A stretch of DNA of 29,791 bases from Clostridia bacterium (GCA_900752115.1 CAADUC010000095.1:1-29791), one strand, 5' to 3'; positions 8,271 to 17,960 are shown, counted from the first letter of the stretch. The notes: generated by a model from the sequence alone, not told the origin. Numbers and translations: made by a program.

Positions 8271-11200
8271 TTGCGTTTAAAATCTCTCGAGTTACAGGGC
8301 TTTAAAACCTTTCCGGACAGGACGACGCTGTCCTTTGACAACGGCGTGACGGCTGTCGTTGGTCCGAACGGAAGCGGAAAAAGCAATATCTCTGACGCGA
8401 TTCGCTGGGTCCTGGGGGAACAGTCCGCCAGGACGCTTCGCTGCGCCCGCATGGAAGGGCTGATTTTTAACGGCACGCCGCACCGGAAGGCGCAGGGCTT
8501 TGCCGAGGTTACGCTCACCATCGACAACAGAGACAGAGGGCTTGCTTTCGACAGCGACGAGGTGTCGATTACCCGCCGTTACTACCGATCCGGCGAGAGC
8601 GAATATCAGCTCAATAAGGCGTCCGTGCGTTTACGTGATATTACTGAGCTTTTCCTTGATACCGGTCTTGGCCGCGACGGCTATTCGATGATTGGACAGG
8701 GTAAGATTGACAGCATTGTGGCGGCCCGCAGCGAAGACAGGCGTGAAATTTTCGAAGAGGCGGCCGGGATTTCCCGCTTCCGTTACCGCAAGGAGGAAGC
8801 GGAAAACCGCTTGGATCGCGCGGAAGAAAATTTGCTTCGCCTGCGCGACATTCTCTCCGAACTGGAAGAGCGTATCGGGCCCTTGAAGGAGCAGTCCGAG
8901 AAGGCGCAGCAGTTTCTTGCTCTTTCCGGAGAGAAGCGGACCATTGAGATAGGTCTTTGGCTTGAAACGCTCGAGCGCTCCGGCCGAATCCTGCGCGAGC
9001 ACGACGATAAGCTGCTTGTTGCGCGAAGCCAATACGAGGATGCGGAAAAAGCGATCGAAGCGATAGACGCGGAGATTGATCACGTTTTCCGGCAAAGCAA
9101 TGAATGCGCGGCAAAGGCAGACGAGCTGCGGCAGGAGAGCGCGCGTCTCGAGGAAGCCGCCGCCCGGAAGGACGGCGAAATCTCCGTTTTTGAGAACGAT
9201 ATCCTGCATGCGAACGAGAATATTGCCCGAATTGACCGCGAGCTGTTGGAGGCTGCGCAATCCGGTCAGTCTGTCGACGGAGAGATTGCCGCAAAACGGG
9301 CGGAGATCGCGGAGAAAAATACAGAAATTGAAACGGTGAAGGAGAAGGAACAGGAATGTTCCGCTGCTCTCGATGAGCTGCGCCGCGGCATGGACGAGGT
9401 CAGCGGACGTATCGCTGATCTTTCCCGCGCGGTGGCAGAGCTGACAACCTCGGCTACGGAATCGCGTCTTGCGGCGAATACGGCGGCTTCCTCCGCCGAA
9501 GAGCTTCGCCTGCGGCGCGCGGCGGCTGAGACAAGCCGTCAGGAAAAGCAGGAGCGCCGCGCCTCGCTGGAAGCGGAGCGCGCAGACTGCGCCCGTCTGC
9601 TCGAGGAGACGCGTGAGCGGATCGACTCCCTGCGCAACGCGGTGCGAGGCAGAGAGCTGCGTCTCGAGAGCCGCCGGAAAAAGGCTGAGGAGTCCAAAAA
9701 GCAGGGAGACGCCCTGCATCTGGACACACAGGAGAGAGAACGCCGCGCCCGTCTGCTCGAGGATTTGGAGCGCAACATGGAGGGATTTTCCCAGAGCGTC
9801 AAAACGGTGATGCGTGAGACAAAGCGAGGCGCGCTCGCCGGTATTCACGGCCCTGTGTCCCGTTTGCTGCAGGTCCCGCCGCAGTATGCCGTCGCCATTG
9901 AGACCGCTCTCGGCCCTGCCATGCAGAATATCGTGGTCAGTACGGAGCGCGACGCGAAGCTTGCCATCGGTTTGCTCAAGCAGCGGGATGCGGGCCGGGC
10001 CACGTTTTTGCCCGTTTCCACCATCCGCGGCAGCCTGCTGCGGGAGCAGGGGCTGGAGGACTGCGCGGGTTTCGTCGGTCTTGCCGGCAGGCTCTGCCAA
10101 TGCAAACCCGAGTATGAGGGAATTTTGCACTCCCTGCTCGGCCGTATTGTGATCGCGGAAGATCTTGACAGCGCCGTCGCTATTGCGAAGCGTTTCTCTT
10201 ACCGGTTCCGTGTTGTTACGCTGGACGGTCAGGTGGTCAACGCGGGCGGCTCGCTGACAGGCGGCTCGCTTGCGCGCAATTCCGGTCTGCTCAGCCGCAG
10301 GGCGGAGATCGACCGCCTCCGCGCGGAGGCAAAGGCGCTGGCGGAGCAGACGGAACAGGCGCAGGCGCGCTGGAAGACGCTGCAGGAGGAGGCAGCCCGC
10401 GAGGAAGCAGAGCTGTCCGCCGTCCGCGCGGAGCTCTCCACCGCACAGGAAGACGCCGTTCGCTTTGAGACGGAAGAAAAGAGCGCTTCCGCCGCGCTGG
10501 AATCGCTTTCCCGCGACGAGGAGGCTCTGCGGCGTGAGGACGAGGAATCCGCCCGCCGTCTTGAGGAGCTCGAGAGTTTGAGACTGGAAGCGGAACGGAA
10601 AGCGGCCGGGTTTACGGAGCAAATGGCCGGTTTACAGGAACAGCTCAGCAAAATTCACGAGAGCCGTGACGAAAGCAACCGCCGTTCTGACGAGTTGGCG
10701 GCGCAGCTGCAGGAGCACCGGATGCGGATGCTGGAGCTGCGTAAGGACATTTCCGCTCTCGAAACCATGGTGGAAGAGCTGGAACGCCGCCGGGCAGGCC
10801 ATGAGGATCGCGCTGAGGCACTGCGCCGCGAAAAAGAGACGGTGGAAGGTTCTCTTGCCGGGATCCGTGCGCGGATCGAGGAGGTTCGCTGCGAGGCGGA
10901 ACGGCTGCGCGGCGAGGCGAAAAAAGCCGCTGATGGGATCGAGAGTGTCAACAGCCGCCGGATGGAATTGGAGCGGCAGACGACCGAGCTGCGCACCCGG
11001 GAGAGAGAAAAGTCTTCCGAGCGGGAAAAGGTTGGCCACGAGGTTGCCCGTTTGGAGGAGCGCCGCGGAAACCTGCAGAAGGAGTACGACGAAATTACGG
11101 CACGGCTGTGGGAAGAATATGAGCTGACGCGCCGCGAAGCGGAGGAATCCTATCGAAAGCCGGACGATCCGCAGCAGGCACGCCGCCGTCTCAACGAGAT

Positions 11201-11849
11201 CAAGACGGCGATCAAGTCTCTCGGTTCCGTGAATGTAGCGGCGATTGAGGAATATAAGGAAGTCAGCGAGCGATACGAGTTCCTTTCCGCCCAGGTGTCC
11301 GATGTGGAGCAGAGCCGCGACAGTCTCCGCCGCCTGATCGCGGAGCTGACAAAGCAGATGAAGGATCTTTTCCTCGAGCGTTTTTCGGAGATCTCCCGTC
11401 ATTTTACGGAGGTTTTCCGTGAGCTGTTTGGAGGAGGCACAGCGGAGCTTTCGCTCAGCGATCCGGAGGATGTGCTGCAATGCGGCATTGATATCGCCGT
11501 GCAGCCTCCCGGCAAGATTGTCAACAATCTCGAAAGCCTCTCGGGCGGCGAGAAAGCGCTGGTGGCTATTGCGCTCTATTTCGCCATCATGAAGGTGAAT
11601 CCGCCGCCGTTCTGCGTTCTTGATGAGATTGAGGCTGCTCTTGACGATGTGAATGTGACGCGTTTTGCCGCATACTTGCGCCGGATGAATCAGCGTACGC
11701 AGTTCATTGCCATCACGCACCGCCGCGGCACCATGGAGGAGGCCGACGTCCTGTATGGCGTTACCATGCAGGATGAGGGTGTGTCCAAGCTTCTGAAAAT
11801 GTCTGCCGCGGAGATTGAACAGCACCTGCTTTCTCAGAAAAACGCATAA
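8271..11849 (+). CDS. smc: Chromosome segregation/condensation ATPase SMC
   Basis: Forms the ring-shaped SMC-ScpAB complex that extrudes loops and organises newly replicated chromosomes. The TTG at 8271 is chosen because AAGGAGG (8254-8260) sits ten bases upstream and the product starts with the family sequence RLKSLELQGFKTF; an ATG at 8263 is out of frame. The 1192-residue protein has an N-terminal ATPase half with Walker A GPNGSGKSN (31-39), then a long coiled coil. A globular hinge follows (about 520-665, rich in glycine), then the returning coiled coil. The C-terminal ATPase half has the signature LSGGEKALVAIALYF (about 1087) and Walker B FCVLDEIEAALDD (about 1113). Length and layout are normal. 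The coiled-coil arms are very rich in Glu, Arg and Ala and create long open frames on the opposite strand. Confidence 0.98.
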   Translation: MRLKSLELQGFKTFPDRTTLSFDNGVTAVVGPNGSGKSNISDAIRWVLGEQSARTLRCARMEGLIFNGTPHRKAQGFAEVTLTIDNRDRGLAFDSDEVSITRRYYRSGESEYQLNKASVRLRDITELFLDTGLGRDGYSMIGQGKIDSIVAARSEDRREIFEEAAGISRFRYRKEEAENRLDRAEENLLRLRDILSELEERIGPLKEQSEKAQQFLALSGEKRTIEIGLWLETLERSGRILREHDDKLLVARSQYEDAEKAIEAIDAEIDHVFRQSNECAAKADELRQESARLEEAAARKDGEISVFENDILHANENIARIDRELLEAAQSGQSVDGEIAAKRAEIAEKNTEIETVKEKEQECSAALDELRRGMDEVSGRIADLSRAVAELTTSATESRLAANTAASSAEELRLRRAAAETSRQEKQERRASLEAERADCARLLEETRERIDSLRNAVRGRELRLESRRKKAEESKKQGDALHLDTQERERRARLLEDLERNMEGFSQSVKTVMRETKRGALAGIHGPVSRLLQVPPQYAVAIETALGPAMQNIVVSTERDAKLAIGLLKQRDAGRATFLPVSTIRGSLLREQGLEDCAGFVGLAGRLCQCKPEYEGILHSLLGRIVIAEDLDSAVAIAKRFSYRFRVVTLDGQVVNAGGSLTGGSLARNSGLLSRRAEIDRLRAEAKALAEQTEQAQARWKTLQEEAAREEAELSAVRAELSTAQEDAVRFETEEKSASAALESLSRDEEALRREDEESARRLEELESLRLEAERKAAGFTEQMAGLQEQLSKIHESRDESNRRSDELAAQLQEHRMRMLELRKDISALETMVEELERRRAGHEDRAEALRREKETVEGSLAGIRARIEEVRCEAERLRGEAKKAADGIESVNSRRMELERQTTELRTREREKSSEREKVGHEVARLEERRGNLQKEYDEITARLWEEYELTRREAEESYRKPDDPQQARRRLNEIKTAIKSLGSVNVAAIEEYKEVSERYEFLSAQVSDVEQSRDSLRRLIAELTKQMKDLFLERFSEISRHFTEVFRELFGGGTAELSLSDPEDVLQCGIDIAVQPPGKIVNNLESLSGGEKALVAIALYFAIMKVNPPPFCVLDEIEAALDDVNVTRFAAYLRRMNQRTQFIAITHRRGTMEEADVLYGVTMQDEGVSKLLKMSAAEIEQHLLSQKNA

Positions 11850-11936
11850 TGTCCCGATGCTCCCGCAGAGGGGATTCATGCCTGTCTGAGAGGGAGTTCC
11901 TGCCCTTCCAAAATCGGGCGGATTGGGATTGAGTCC

Positions 11937-11965
11937 TTGACGCAGCGGCGGCAAGGCGATACAAT
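11937..11965 (+). promoter_or_regulatory. Sigma-A-type promoter for ftsY
   Basis: TTGACG at 11937-11942 and TACAAT at 11960-11965 are exactly 17 bases apart, a near-consensus housekeeping promoter. Predicted transcription start is near 11972, giving a leader of about 60 bases before the ftsY ATG. It lies in the 184-base gap after smc, so the ftsY-to-leuS genes can be transcribed independently of the upstream block. Confidence 0.8.
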
Positions 11966-11981
11966 AAGAGAGTCAGCCGCC

Positions 11982-11999
11982 CGCCGGATTTGTCCGGCG
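11982..11999 (+). other. GC-rich hairpin in the ftsY leader
   Basis: CGCCGGA (11982-11988) pairs perfectly with TCCGGCG (11993-11999) around the loop TTTG, just after the predicted start of the ftsY transcript. No T-run follows, so it is not a terminator. A role in mRNA 5'-end stability is possible. Confidence 0.5.
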
Positions 12000-12033
12000 C
12001 GGCGCGTGAATACTTCCGAAAAGGGAGGCCGCT

Positions 12034-12945
12034 ATGGGCTTATTTGCAAAAATCAAGGAAGGGCTGAAAAAGACGAGGGAGAACGTCAGTACCTCGATCG
12101 ATAAGATGCTTCATTCCTTTCAGAAAATTGACGAGGAGCTGTTTGAGGAGCTCGAAGAGCTGCTTGTCCTTGGCGACGTCGGCGTACCGACAGCAGAGCG
12201 GATCTGTGAGGAATGCCGCCGCCAGGTCAAGGAGAGAAAAATCAGCGATCCCAATGAGATTTACGGTCTGATCCGCGAGATTACGGCGGACATGATGCGC
12301 GGCGGGGAGGAGCTGGATCTTTCCACCAGTCCGTCTGTCATTCTTGTGATCGGCGTGAACGGTGTAGGCAAGACGACGACCATCGGCAAGCTGGCCTATC
12401 GCCTCAAGAGCGAGGGGAAGCGCGTGATTCTTGCCGCCGCGGATACCTTCCGTGCAGCTGCGATTGATCAGCTCGAGGTTTGGGCGCAGCGCAGCGGCTG
12501 TGATATTGTGAAGCAGAGCGAAGGAAGCGATCCGGCCAGTGTCGTGTTCGACGCGATTTCCGCGGCGAAAGCGAGAGGTGCGGACGTGGTTATCTGCGAT
12601 ACTGCCGGCCGTCTGCACAACAAGAAGAATCTGATGGCGGAGCTTGCCAAGATCAACCGCATTATTGATCGGGAATTGCCAGGGGCGGCGAAGGAGGTCC
12701 TTCTCGTACTTGATGCTGCCACGGGTCAGAATGCCGTTAATCAGGCGCGTGAGTTCAAGAATGCCGCTGATATTACCGGTATCGTCCTGACGAAGCTTGA
12801 CGGTACGCCGAAGGGCGGCGTCGTCATCGCAATTCGCGAGGATTTGAAAATTCCGGTCAAATTCATCGGCGTGGGTGAGCAGCTCGACGATCTGCAGCCG
12901 TTTGATGCAGATGAGTTTGCGCAGGCACTGTTCGAACAGGAATAA
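12034..12945 (+). CDS. ftsY: Signal recognition particle receptor FtsY
   Basis: GTPase that receives SRP-ribosome complexes at the membrane for co-translational insertion of membrane proteins. The ATG follows an AAGGGAGG site at 12021-12028. The 303-residue protein is an NG-domain form: a short basic N-terminal helix (MGLFAKIKEGLKKTR) for membrane contact, the N helical bundle (about 20-95), then the SRP GTPase domain. The GTPase has G1 GVNGVGKT (107-114), the SRP-specific DTFRAAA (137-143), G3 DTAGR (189-193) and G4 TKLD (253-256). The long acidic A domain of E. coli FtsY is absent, which is normal for Firmicutes. It follows smc as in B. subtilis and has its own promoter. Confidence 0.98.
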   Translation: MGLFAKIKEGLKKTRENVSTSIDKMLHSFQKIDEELFEELEELLVLGDVGVPTAERICEECRRQVKERKISDPNEIYGLIREITADMMRGGEELDLSTSPSVILVIGVNGVGKTTTIGKLAYRLKSEGKRVILAAADTFRAAAIDQLEVWAQRSGCDIVKQSEGSDPASVVFDAISAAKARGADVVICDTAGRLHNKKNLMAELAKINRIIDRELPGAAKEVLLVLDAATGQNAVNQAREFKNAADITGIVLTKLDGTPKGGVVIAIREDLKIPVKFIGVGEQLDDLQPFDADEFAQALFEQE

Positions 12946-12959
12946 AGGAGAGAAGCTTT

Positions 12960-13544
12960 TTGGAAACATTTATCATGGCAACGCACAACCGGCATAAGGT
13001 GACGGAGCTGCAGCGTATTCTTGCTCCCCTCGGAATCGAGGTGACCACCGCCGATCTGCCGGAGGTGGAGGAGACGGGAACGACCTTTGAGGAAAATGCG
13101 CAGCTCAAGGCCCGCTCGGCCTGCCGGGCGACAGGTCTTCCGAGCGTTGCGGACGACTCCGGAATTGTGGTCGACGCTCTCGGCGGCGCACCGGGTGTGT
13201 ATTCCGCCCGTTATGCCGGACCTGACGCGACAGACGCGGATCGCAACCGCAAGCTGCTTGACGAGATGCGTGGCGTGCCGGATGAGGAGAGGACAGCCCG
13301 TTTTGTCAGCGCCGTTTGCTGCGCTTTCCCGGATGGAGAGGAAATCACCGTCACGGGGGTCTGCGAAGGTCGTGTTGCGTATCTGCCCCGTGGTAACGAC
13401 GGGTTTGGTTATGATCCTATCTTCCTTGTGGGGAAGAAAACCTATGCGGAGCTGACGCCGTCTGAGAAGGACGCTGTTAGCCACCGCGGCAAGGCGCTCC
13501 GTCTGCTGGCTGCCCGCCTGCAGGAACGCAACGCCGATCGCTGA
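12960..13544 (+). CDS. rdgB: Non-canonical purine NTP pyrophosphatase (ITPase/XTPase, RdgB/HAM1)
   Basis: Hydrolyses ITP, dITP and XTP to the monophosphates, removing deaminated purines from the nucleotide pool. The TTG start at 12960 is supported by AGGAG at 12946-12950, nine bases upstream. The next in-frame ATG, at 12975, is too far from that site and would delete the first strand. The 194-residue product has the HAM1 signatures ATHNRHK near the N-terminus, the TTFEENAQLKA helix, the catalytic ADDSGIVVDAL segment, FGYDPIFL and the C-terminal SHRGKAL. Length is typical. It is 14 bases downstream of ftsY and 21 bases upstream of the next gene, so it is part of the same transcript. Confidence 0.94.
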   Translation: METFIMATHNRHKVTELQRILAPLGIEVTTADLPEVEETGTTFEENAQLKARSACRATGLPSVADDSGIVVDALGGAPGVYSARYAGPDATDADRNRKLLDEMRGVPDEERTARFVSAVCCAFPDGEEITVTGVCEGRVAYLPRGNDGFGYDPIFLVGKKTYAELTPSEKDAVSHRGKALRLLAARLQERNADR

Positions 13545-13565
13545 CAGAAGGAAGGAGGAGTATCC

Positions 13566-13877
13566 ATGCTTACGAGTAAACAGCGCGCATATCTGCGCTC
13601 TCTTGCGGTGGATCTGGACACCATATTGATGGTTGGAAAGTCCGGCATGAGCCCGGAGCTTTTGAAGCAGGCCGACGACGCGCTCGCCGCCCGCGAGCTT
13701 ATCAAAGGAAAGGTGTTGACGGAGACAAGCCCCCTTTCTCCGCGCGAGGCCGCAGAGGAAATTGCGCAGGCGACGTCCTCTGAGGTGGTGCAGGTGATTG
13801 GATCCAAGTTTGTTTTGTTCCGTCAGAAAGAGAAGGAATCGAAGTATCAGCTGCCGAAGGCGCCGCGGGGAGTGTGA
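13566..13877 (+). CDS. yhbY: CRM-domain RNA-binding protein YhbY/YqeI
   Basis: Small 103-residue protein with a single CRM (YhbY-like) domain, which binds pre-ribosomal RNA and is linked to large-subunit assembly. It begins with LTSKQRAYLRSLA, typical of the family, and contains the conserved loop VGKSGMSPELLKQ (the GxxG motif), followed by ELIKGKVL and a C-terminal strand with VQVIGSKFVLFR. The ATG is preceded by a strong AAGGAGG at 13553-13559. In B. subtilis the orthologue lies directly upstream of nadD, yqeK and rsfS, exactly as here. The stop codon lies six bases before the preferred nadD start. Confidence 0.93.
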   Translation: MLTSKQRAYLRSLAVDLDTILMVGKSGMSPELLKQADDALAARELIKGKVLTETSPLSPREAAEEIAQATSSEVVQVIGSKFVLFRQKEKESKYQLPKAPRGV

Positions 13878-13882
13878 CGACG

Positions 13883-14485
13883 ATGAGGCTGGGTGTGTTT
13901 GGCGGAACCTTCAATCCCATCCATTTCGGCCATCTGCACATTGCGCAGGAGTTTGTCCGTCTGCTCGCGCTTGACCGTGTGCTTCTGATTCCCGCGGCTG
14001 TACCGCCGCACAAGGAGGCTCCTGATTTGGCTCCCGCGGCCGATCGGTTTGAGTTGTGCCGGCTTGCCGTGCGCGACCACCCGTTCTGCCGGGTCAGTGA
14101 TACGGAGCTTCGCCGCGGAGGCAAGAGTTATACGTCAGATACGCTTCGCGTGCTGAAGGAGGAATACCCGGGTGCGCATCTCTTTCTTCTCATGGGGGAG
14201 GATATGTTTCTGACACTTCAGAACTGGCGCGATCCGGAGAGTATCTGGGGCGCGGCGGATATCTGTGTGGCTCCGCGCAGCAGAGAAATCCGCGGTGAAC
14301 TGTATGAGCAGCAGGAGCGCCTGGAAACGCTCGGCGCGCAGGTGCATCTGTGCCCGATTGAGTTTCTCCCGATTTCTTCGACCATGGTGCGTCAGGCAGT
14401 CCGGGAAGGAAAAAGCCTCGCAGGTTTGGTTCCGTCTCCTGTGGGACGGTATATCCGGGAGCGCGGGCTTTACCGTTCTTTTTGA
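13883..14485 (+). CDS. nadD: Nicotinate-nucleotide adenylyltransferase NadD
   Basis: Adenylates nicotinate mononucleotide to deamido-NAD, the shared step of de novo and salvage NAD synthesis. I place the start at ATG 13883 rather than the in-frame GTG at 13874, because GGGGAG (13867-13872) is ten bases from the ATG but touches the GTG. The protein then starts with the family N-terminus MRLGVFGGTFNPIHFGH. That start holds the nucleotidyltransferase motif GGTFNPIHFGH, and the C-terminal ISSTMVR motif follows near residue 162. Length is 200 residues, normal for bacterial NadD. Its neighbours yhbY, yqeK and rsfS are the conserved Firmicute set. Confidence 0.95.
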   Translation: MRLGVFGGTFNPIHFGHLHIAQEFVRLLALDRVLLIPAAVPPHKEAPDLAPAADRFELCRLAVRDHPFCRVSDTELRRGGKSYTSDTLRVLKEEYPGAHLFLLMGEDMFLTLQNWRDPESIWGAADICVAPRSREIRGELYEQQERLETLGAQVHLCPIEFLPISSTMVRQAVREGKSLAGLVPSPVGRYIRERGLYRSF

Positions 14486-14512
14486 GTTTACACAAGGAAA
14501 GGGGGCGTCCCT

Positions 14513-15106
14513 GTGACGCCGCAGGAAGCCAAAGACTTGATTCGCCCCATGCTCGCGGATAAGCGCTATCATCATTCGCTCTGTGTAGCGAAAGAAGCGG
14601 TTCGTCTGGCAAAGCGCTATGGTGCGGACGAAAAGAAAGCAGAGCTTGCGGGACTGCTTCATGATATTACGAAGGAGATTCCCGCGGACAAGCAATTGAA
14701 AATGCTGGAGGGCTTTGCTATAATACTAACGGAAACGGAACGCCGCAGCCGAAAAATCTGGCATGCCATTCTCGGAGCGGCTTACCTTGAGCATGAGTGC
14801 GGTGTGACAGATCCGGAGATTCTCGGGGCTGTGCGCTGGCATACAACCGGTAAAGCCGGTATGACGCTGCTTGAGCGGATCATTTTTACGGCGGATTTCG
14901 TTTCGGAGGACAGGGATTACAAGGGCGTCGAGAAGCTGCGCCGTTTGGCCGAGCAGGATCTCGAGGCTTGCATGCTGGAGGGCACCGCTTTTACCATTGA
15001 GGAGCTTGCTTCGCATCAGGCGCTGATTCATCCGGATACCGTTTCCCTTTACAACAGTCTCCTGCTGGAACGGGAGGCCGCCGGAAAATCCGGCAAAAGC
15101 AAATAA
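14513..15106 (+). CDS. yqeK: HD-domain symmetrical Ap4A hydrolase YqeK
   Basis: HD-superfamily metal-dependent phosphohydrolase; family members cleave diadenosine tetraphosphate symmetrically into two ADP. The GTG at 14513 follows an AAGGAAAGGGGG site at 14494-14505. The 197-residue protein shows the metal-binding histidines and aspartates in order: His21 in the first helix (YHHSLCVA), His50-Asp51 in LLHDITKE, His84 (IWHAILGA), His110 (VRWHTTG) and Asp128 (FTADFVSED). Length is normal. In many Clostridia a LytR-CpsA-Psr gene lies between yqeK and rsfS; here rsfS follows after only 18 bases. Confidence 0.91.
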   Translation: MTPQEAKDLIRPMLADKRYHHSLCVAKEAVRLAKRYGADEKKAELAGLLHDITKEIPADKQLKMLEGFAIILTETERRSRKIWHAILGAAYLEHECGVTDPEILGAVRWHTTGKAGMTLLERIIFTADFVSEDRDYKGVEKLRRLAEQDLEACMLEGTAFTIEELASHQALIHPDTVSLYNSLLLEREAAGKSGKSK

Positions 15107-15124
15107 AGAGCAAGGAGAAAGCCT

Positions 15125-15484
15125 ATGGATGCCAAGGAACTGGCGATTGCCGCCGTACAGATTTTGGACCGAAAAAAAGCCGATCAGCTCCGGCTCATAG
15201 AGATCTCACAGATTTCCACGCTCGGAGATTATTTTGTGCTGGCGACCGGTACGAGCGCCACACATGTCAAGTCCCTGGCGGACGAGCTGGAATTTCAGCT
15301 GAAGGAGAAGGGCGTCCCGGCCGGTCGTGTGGAGGGATACCGCTCCAATTCCTGGATCCTTCTCGATTACGAGTCGGTGATTGTCCACATTTTTACGCCG
15401 GAGGCCCGAGCCTTTTACGATCTTGACCGCCTCTGGCAGGATGGTACGCCCATTGACGTCGACCCGTTTCTTGTGAAAGAATAG
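15125..15484 (+). CDS. rsfS: Ribosomal silencing factor RsfS
   Basis: Binds ribosomal protein uL14 and blocks joining of the 30S and 50S subunits, lowering translation in starvation and helping 50S maturation. The 119-residue product matches the family (DUF143/Iojap) over its whole length. It has the segment STLGDYFVLATGTSATHVKS with the conserved D-Y-F core, EGYRSNSWILLDYESVIVHIF in the second half and a C-terminal FYDLDRLW. The ATG has AAGGAGA at 15114-15120 upstream. The 61-base gap to leuS contains no terminator and no T-box-like leader, so leuS is probably read from the same transcript. Confidence 0.96.
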   Translation: MDAKELAIAAVQILDRKKADQLRLIEISQISTLGDYFVLATGTSATHVKSLADELEFQLKEKGVPAGRVEGYRSNSWILLDYESVIVHIFTPEARAFYDLDRLWQDGTPIDVDPFLVKE

Positions 15485-15545
15485 GGCCGCGATTTTCTTT
15501 TCGTTTTATCCCAGAAATTTTTAACACAGTAGGAGCGACAGCAGC

Positions 15546-17960
15546 ATGAAGTGTGAAAAATACGACCACAGACTCCTGGAAAAGAAGTGGCAGGACAAAT
15601 GGGAGGAGGCCGGCGTTTACCACGCTGAGAATTCCTTCGACAAGCCGAAATTCTATGCCCTTGTCGAGTTTCCTTATCCGTCCGGCCAGGGATTGCACGT
15701 CGGCCATCCGCGCCCGTACACCGCTCTCGATATTGTGGCGAGAAAGCGCCGGATGGAGGGCTACAACGTCCTGTACCCCATCGGCTGGGACGCCTTCGGC
15801 CTTCCGACGGAGAACTACGCGATCAAGAATCACGTGCATCCCGCCGAGGTGACGAAGAAGAACGTCGCTCGCTTCAAACAGCAGATTCAGTCCCTCGGAA
15901 TTTCCTTCGACTGGTCGCGCGAGATTAACACCACCGATCCGGATTATTACAAGTGGACCCAGTGGATTTTCCTGCAGCTGTTCAAGCGCGGTCTGGCCTA
16001 CAAGAAGGAGATGGCTGTCAACTGGTGCACCTCCTGCAAGTGTGTTCTCGCCAATGAGGAGGTTGTCGACGGCGTCTGCGAGCGCTGCGGCGCGCCTGTC
16101 GTTCACAAGGTGAAGTCCCAGTGGATGCTCAAAATTACGGAGTATGCCGATCGCCTCATCAATGATCTTGAACTTGTTGATTATCCGGAGCGTGTTAAGG
16201 CTCAGCAGAAGAACTGGATTGGCCGTTCCACCGGCGCGGAGGTTGATTTTACCGCCACGACAGGCGATAAGCTCACCATTTTCACGACCCGTCCCGACAC
16301 GCTGTACGGCGTAACCTATATGGTCCTCTCGCCGGAACACGCTCTTCTCGAGAAGTGGAAGGATCGGATCAAAAACTGGGATGAGGTGCAGGCCTATCAG
16401 GAGGCTGCGGCGCGTAAGTCCGATTTCGAGCGTACTGAGGTTGCCAAGGATAAGACCGGCGTCCGTCTCGACGGTGTGGCCGCAGTGAATCCGGTCAACG
16501 AAGTGGAGATTCCGATCTTCATCTCCGACTATGTCCTGACCACCTATGGCACCGGCGCTATCATGGCCGTGCCGGGTCATGATACCCGCGACTGGGAGTT
16601 TGCAAAGAAGTTTGGTCTGCCGATCATTGAAGTCGTCAAGGGCGGAGATGTGGAGAAGGAGGCCTTCACCGACTGCGAGACAGGCATCATGGTGAATTCC
16701 GGCATTCTCGACGGGCTTTCTGTTGAGGATGCGAAGGTGCGGATCCGCGAGTTCCTGGAGGAGAAAGGCATCGGCCGCAGTAAGGTGAATTTCAAGCTGC
16801 GCGACTGGGTTTTCTCGCGTCAGCGCTACTGGGGCGAGCCGATTCCGATTGTTCACTGTGAGAAGTGCGGTTTCGTTCCTCTGCCGGAGAGCGAACTGCC
16901 GCTGCGTTTGCCGGACGTAAAATCGTATGAGCCGACGGATAACGGCGAATCTCCGCTTGCCCATATGACGGATTGGGTCAATACGACCTGCCCGCACTGC
17001 GGAGGACCTGCCCGCCGTGAAACGGATACCATGCCTCAGTGGGCTGGTTCTTCGTGGTATTTCCTGCGTTACATGGATCCGCACAATGAGGAAGCCATCG
17101 CCTCGAAGGAGGCCCTTGCCTACTGGTCTCCCGTCGACTGGTACAACGGCGGTATGGAGCATACGACGCTCCACCTGCTTTACAGCCGCTTCTGGCATAA
17201 ATTCCTCTATGACATCGGAGTGGTTCCGACTCCCGAGCCGTATGCCAAGCGTACCAGCCACGGTATGATTCTCGGCGAGAACGGCGAGAAGATGAGCAAG
17301 AGCCGCGGCAATGTTGTCAATCCGGATGATGTTGTGCGTGAGTACGGCGCCGACACCATGCGTCTCTACGAGATGTTTATCGGTGATTTCGAAAAAGCTG
17401 CTCCGTGGAATCCTGCCAGCATTCGCGGCTGCCGCCGCTTCATTGAACGTTATTGGAATTTCCAGAGCGTTCTGGAGGACGGTGGTCTGCGTGATAAGCT
17501 CGAGACACCGTTCCACAAGACGATCAAGAAGGTCGGCGAGGATATCGAGAATCTTAAGTTTAACACCGCGATCGCCGCTCTGATGAGCCTGATGAATGAC
17601 ATCTACGATACCGGCTCCATCACGCGTGAAGAACTGCGGATTTTCTCGATCCTTCTCTCTCCGTTTGCTCCCCATGTGGTGGAGGAGCTGTGGGAGAACG
17701 TCGGTTTCGGCGGCGGCTTTGCGTGCCAGCAGAAGTGGCCGGCTTATGAGGAAGCCAAGTGCCGTGAGAATACGGTCGAGATTGCCGTTCAGGTGAACGG
17801 TAAGGTGCGTGCACGCATCACGATCGGGGCGGACCTGTCGAAAGAGGAAGTCATCGCCGCTGCAAAGGCGGACGAAAAGATTGCGTCCGAGATTTCCGGC
17901 AAAACGATTGTCAAGGAAATTTGTGTTCCCGGCAAGCTGGTCAACATCGTGGCAAAATAA
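15546..17960 (+). CDS. leuS: Leucyl-tRNA synthetase
   Basis: Class I synthetase that charges tRNA-Leu and edits mischarged products. The 804-residue protein has the HIGH-type motif HVGH at 51-54 after EFPYPSGQG, and a cysteine pair CTSC/CERC (about 161-178) in a zinc-ribbon-like insert. The CP1 editing domain has TTRPDTLYG and [10 protein letters not shown], the latter with the conserved aspartate. A second zinc-type segment (CEKCG, CPHCGG) follows. KMSKS is at 582-586, then the anticodon-binding helical bundle and a C-terminal domain ending in [11 protein letters not shown]. Length is typical of bacterial LeuRS. The start ATG has TAGGAG at 15529-15534. A strong terminator follows. A 905-residue open frame lies antisense to the whole gene and is judged a codon-bias artefact. 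Confidence 0.98.
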   Translation: MKCEKYDHRLLEKKWQDKWEEAGVYHAENSFDKPKFYALVEFPYPSGQGLHVGHPRPYTALDIVARKRRMEGYNVLYPIGWDAFGLPTENYAIKNHVHPAEVTKKNVARFKQQIQSLGISFDWSREINTTDPDYYKWTQWIFLQLFKRGLAYKKEMAVNWCTSCKCVLANEEVVDGVCERCGAPVVHKVKSQWMLKITEYADRLINDLELVDYPERVKAQQKNWIGRSTGAEVDFTATTGDKLTIFTTRPDTLYGVTYMVLSPEHALLEKWKDRIKNWDEVQAYQEAAARKSDFERTEVAKDKTGVRLDGVAAVNPVNEVEIPIFISDYVLTTYGTGAIMAVPGHDTRDWEFAKKFGLPIIEVVKGGDVEKEAFTDCETGIMVNSGILDGLSVEDAKVRIREFLEEKGIGRSKVNFKLRDWVFSRQRYWGEPIPIVHCEKCGFVPLPESELPLRLPDVKSYEPTDNGESPLAHMTDWVNTTCPHCGGPARRETDTMPQWAGSSWYFLRYMDPHNEEAIASKEALAYWSPVDWYNGGMEHTTLHLLYSRFWHKFLYDIGVVPTPEPYAKRTSHGMILGENGEKMSKSRGNVVNPDDVVREYGADTMRLYEMFIGDFEKAAPWNPASIRGCRRFIERYWNFQSVLEDGGLRDKLETPFHKTIKKVGEDIENLKFNTAIAALMSLMNDIYDTGSITREELRIFSILLSPFAPHVVEELWENVGFGGGFACQQKWPAYEEAKCRENTVEIAVQVNGKVRARITIGADLSKEEVIAAAKADEKIASEISGKTIVKEICVPGKLVNIVAK

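Noticed and set aside
8631..10622. 663-codon antisense frame in smc, and a second one of 440 codons at 10632-11954
   Set aside because: Coiled-coil regions rich in Glu, Arg, Ala and Leu codons give few stops on the opposite strand; the translations are Arg/Leu-rich with no domain.
15485..15545. Possible T-box leader before leuS
   Set aside because: Only 61 bases, with no T-box sequence, specifier stem or terminator.
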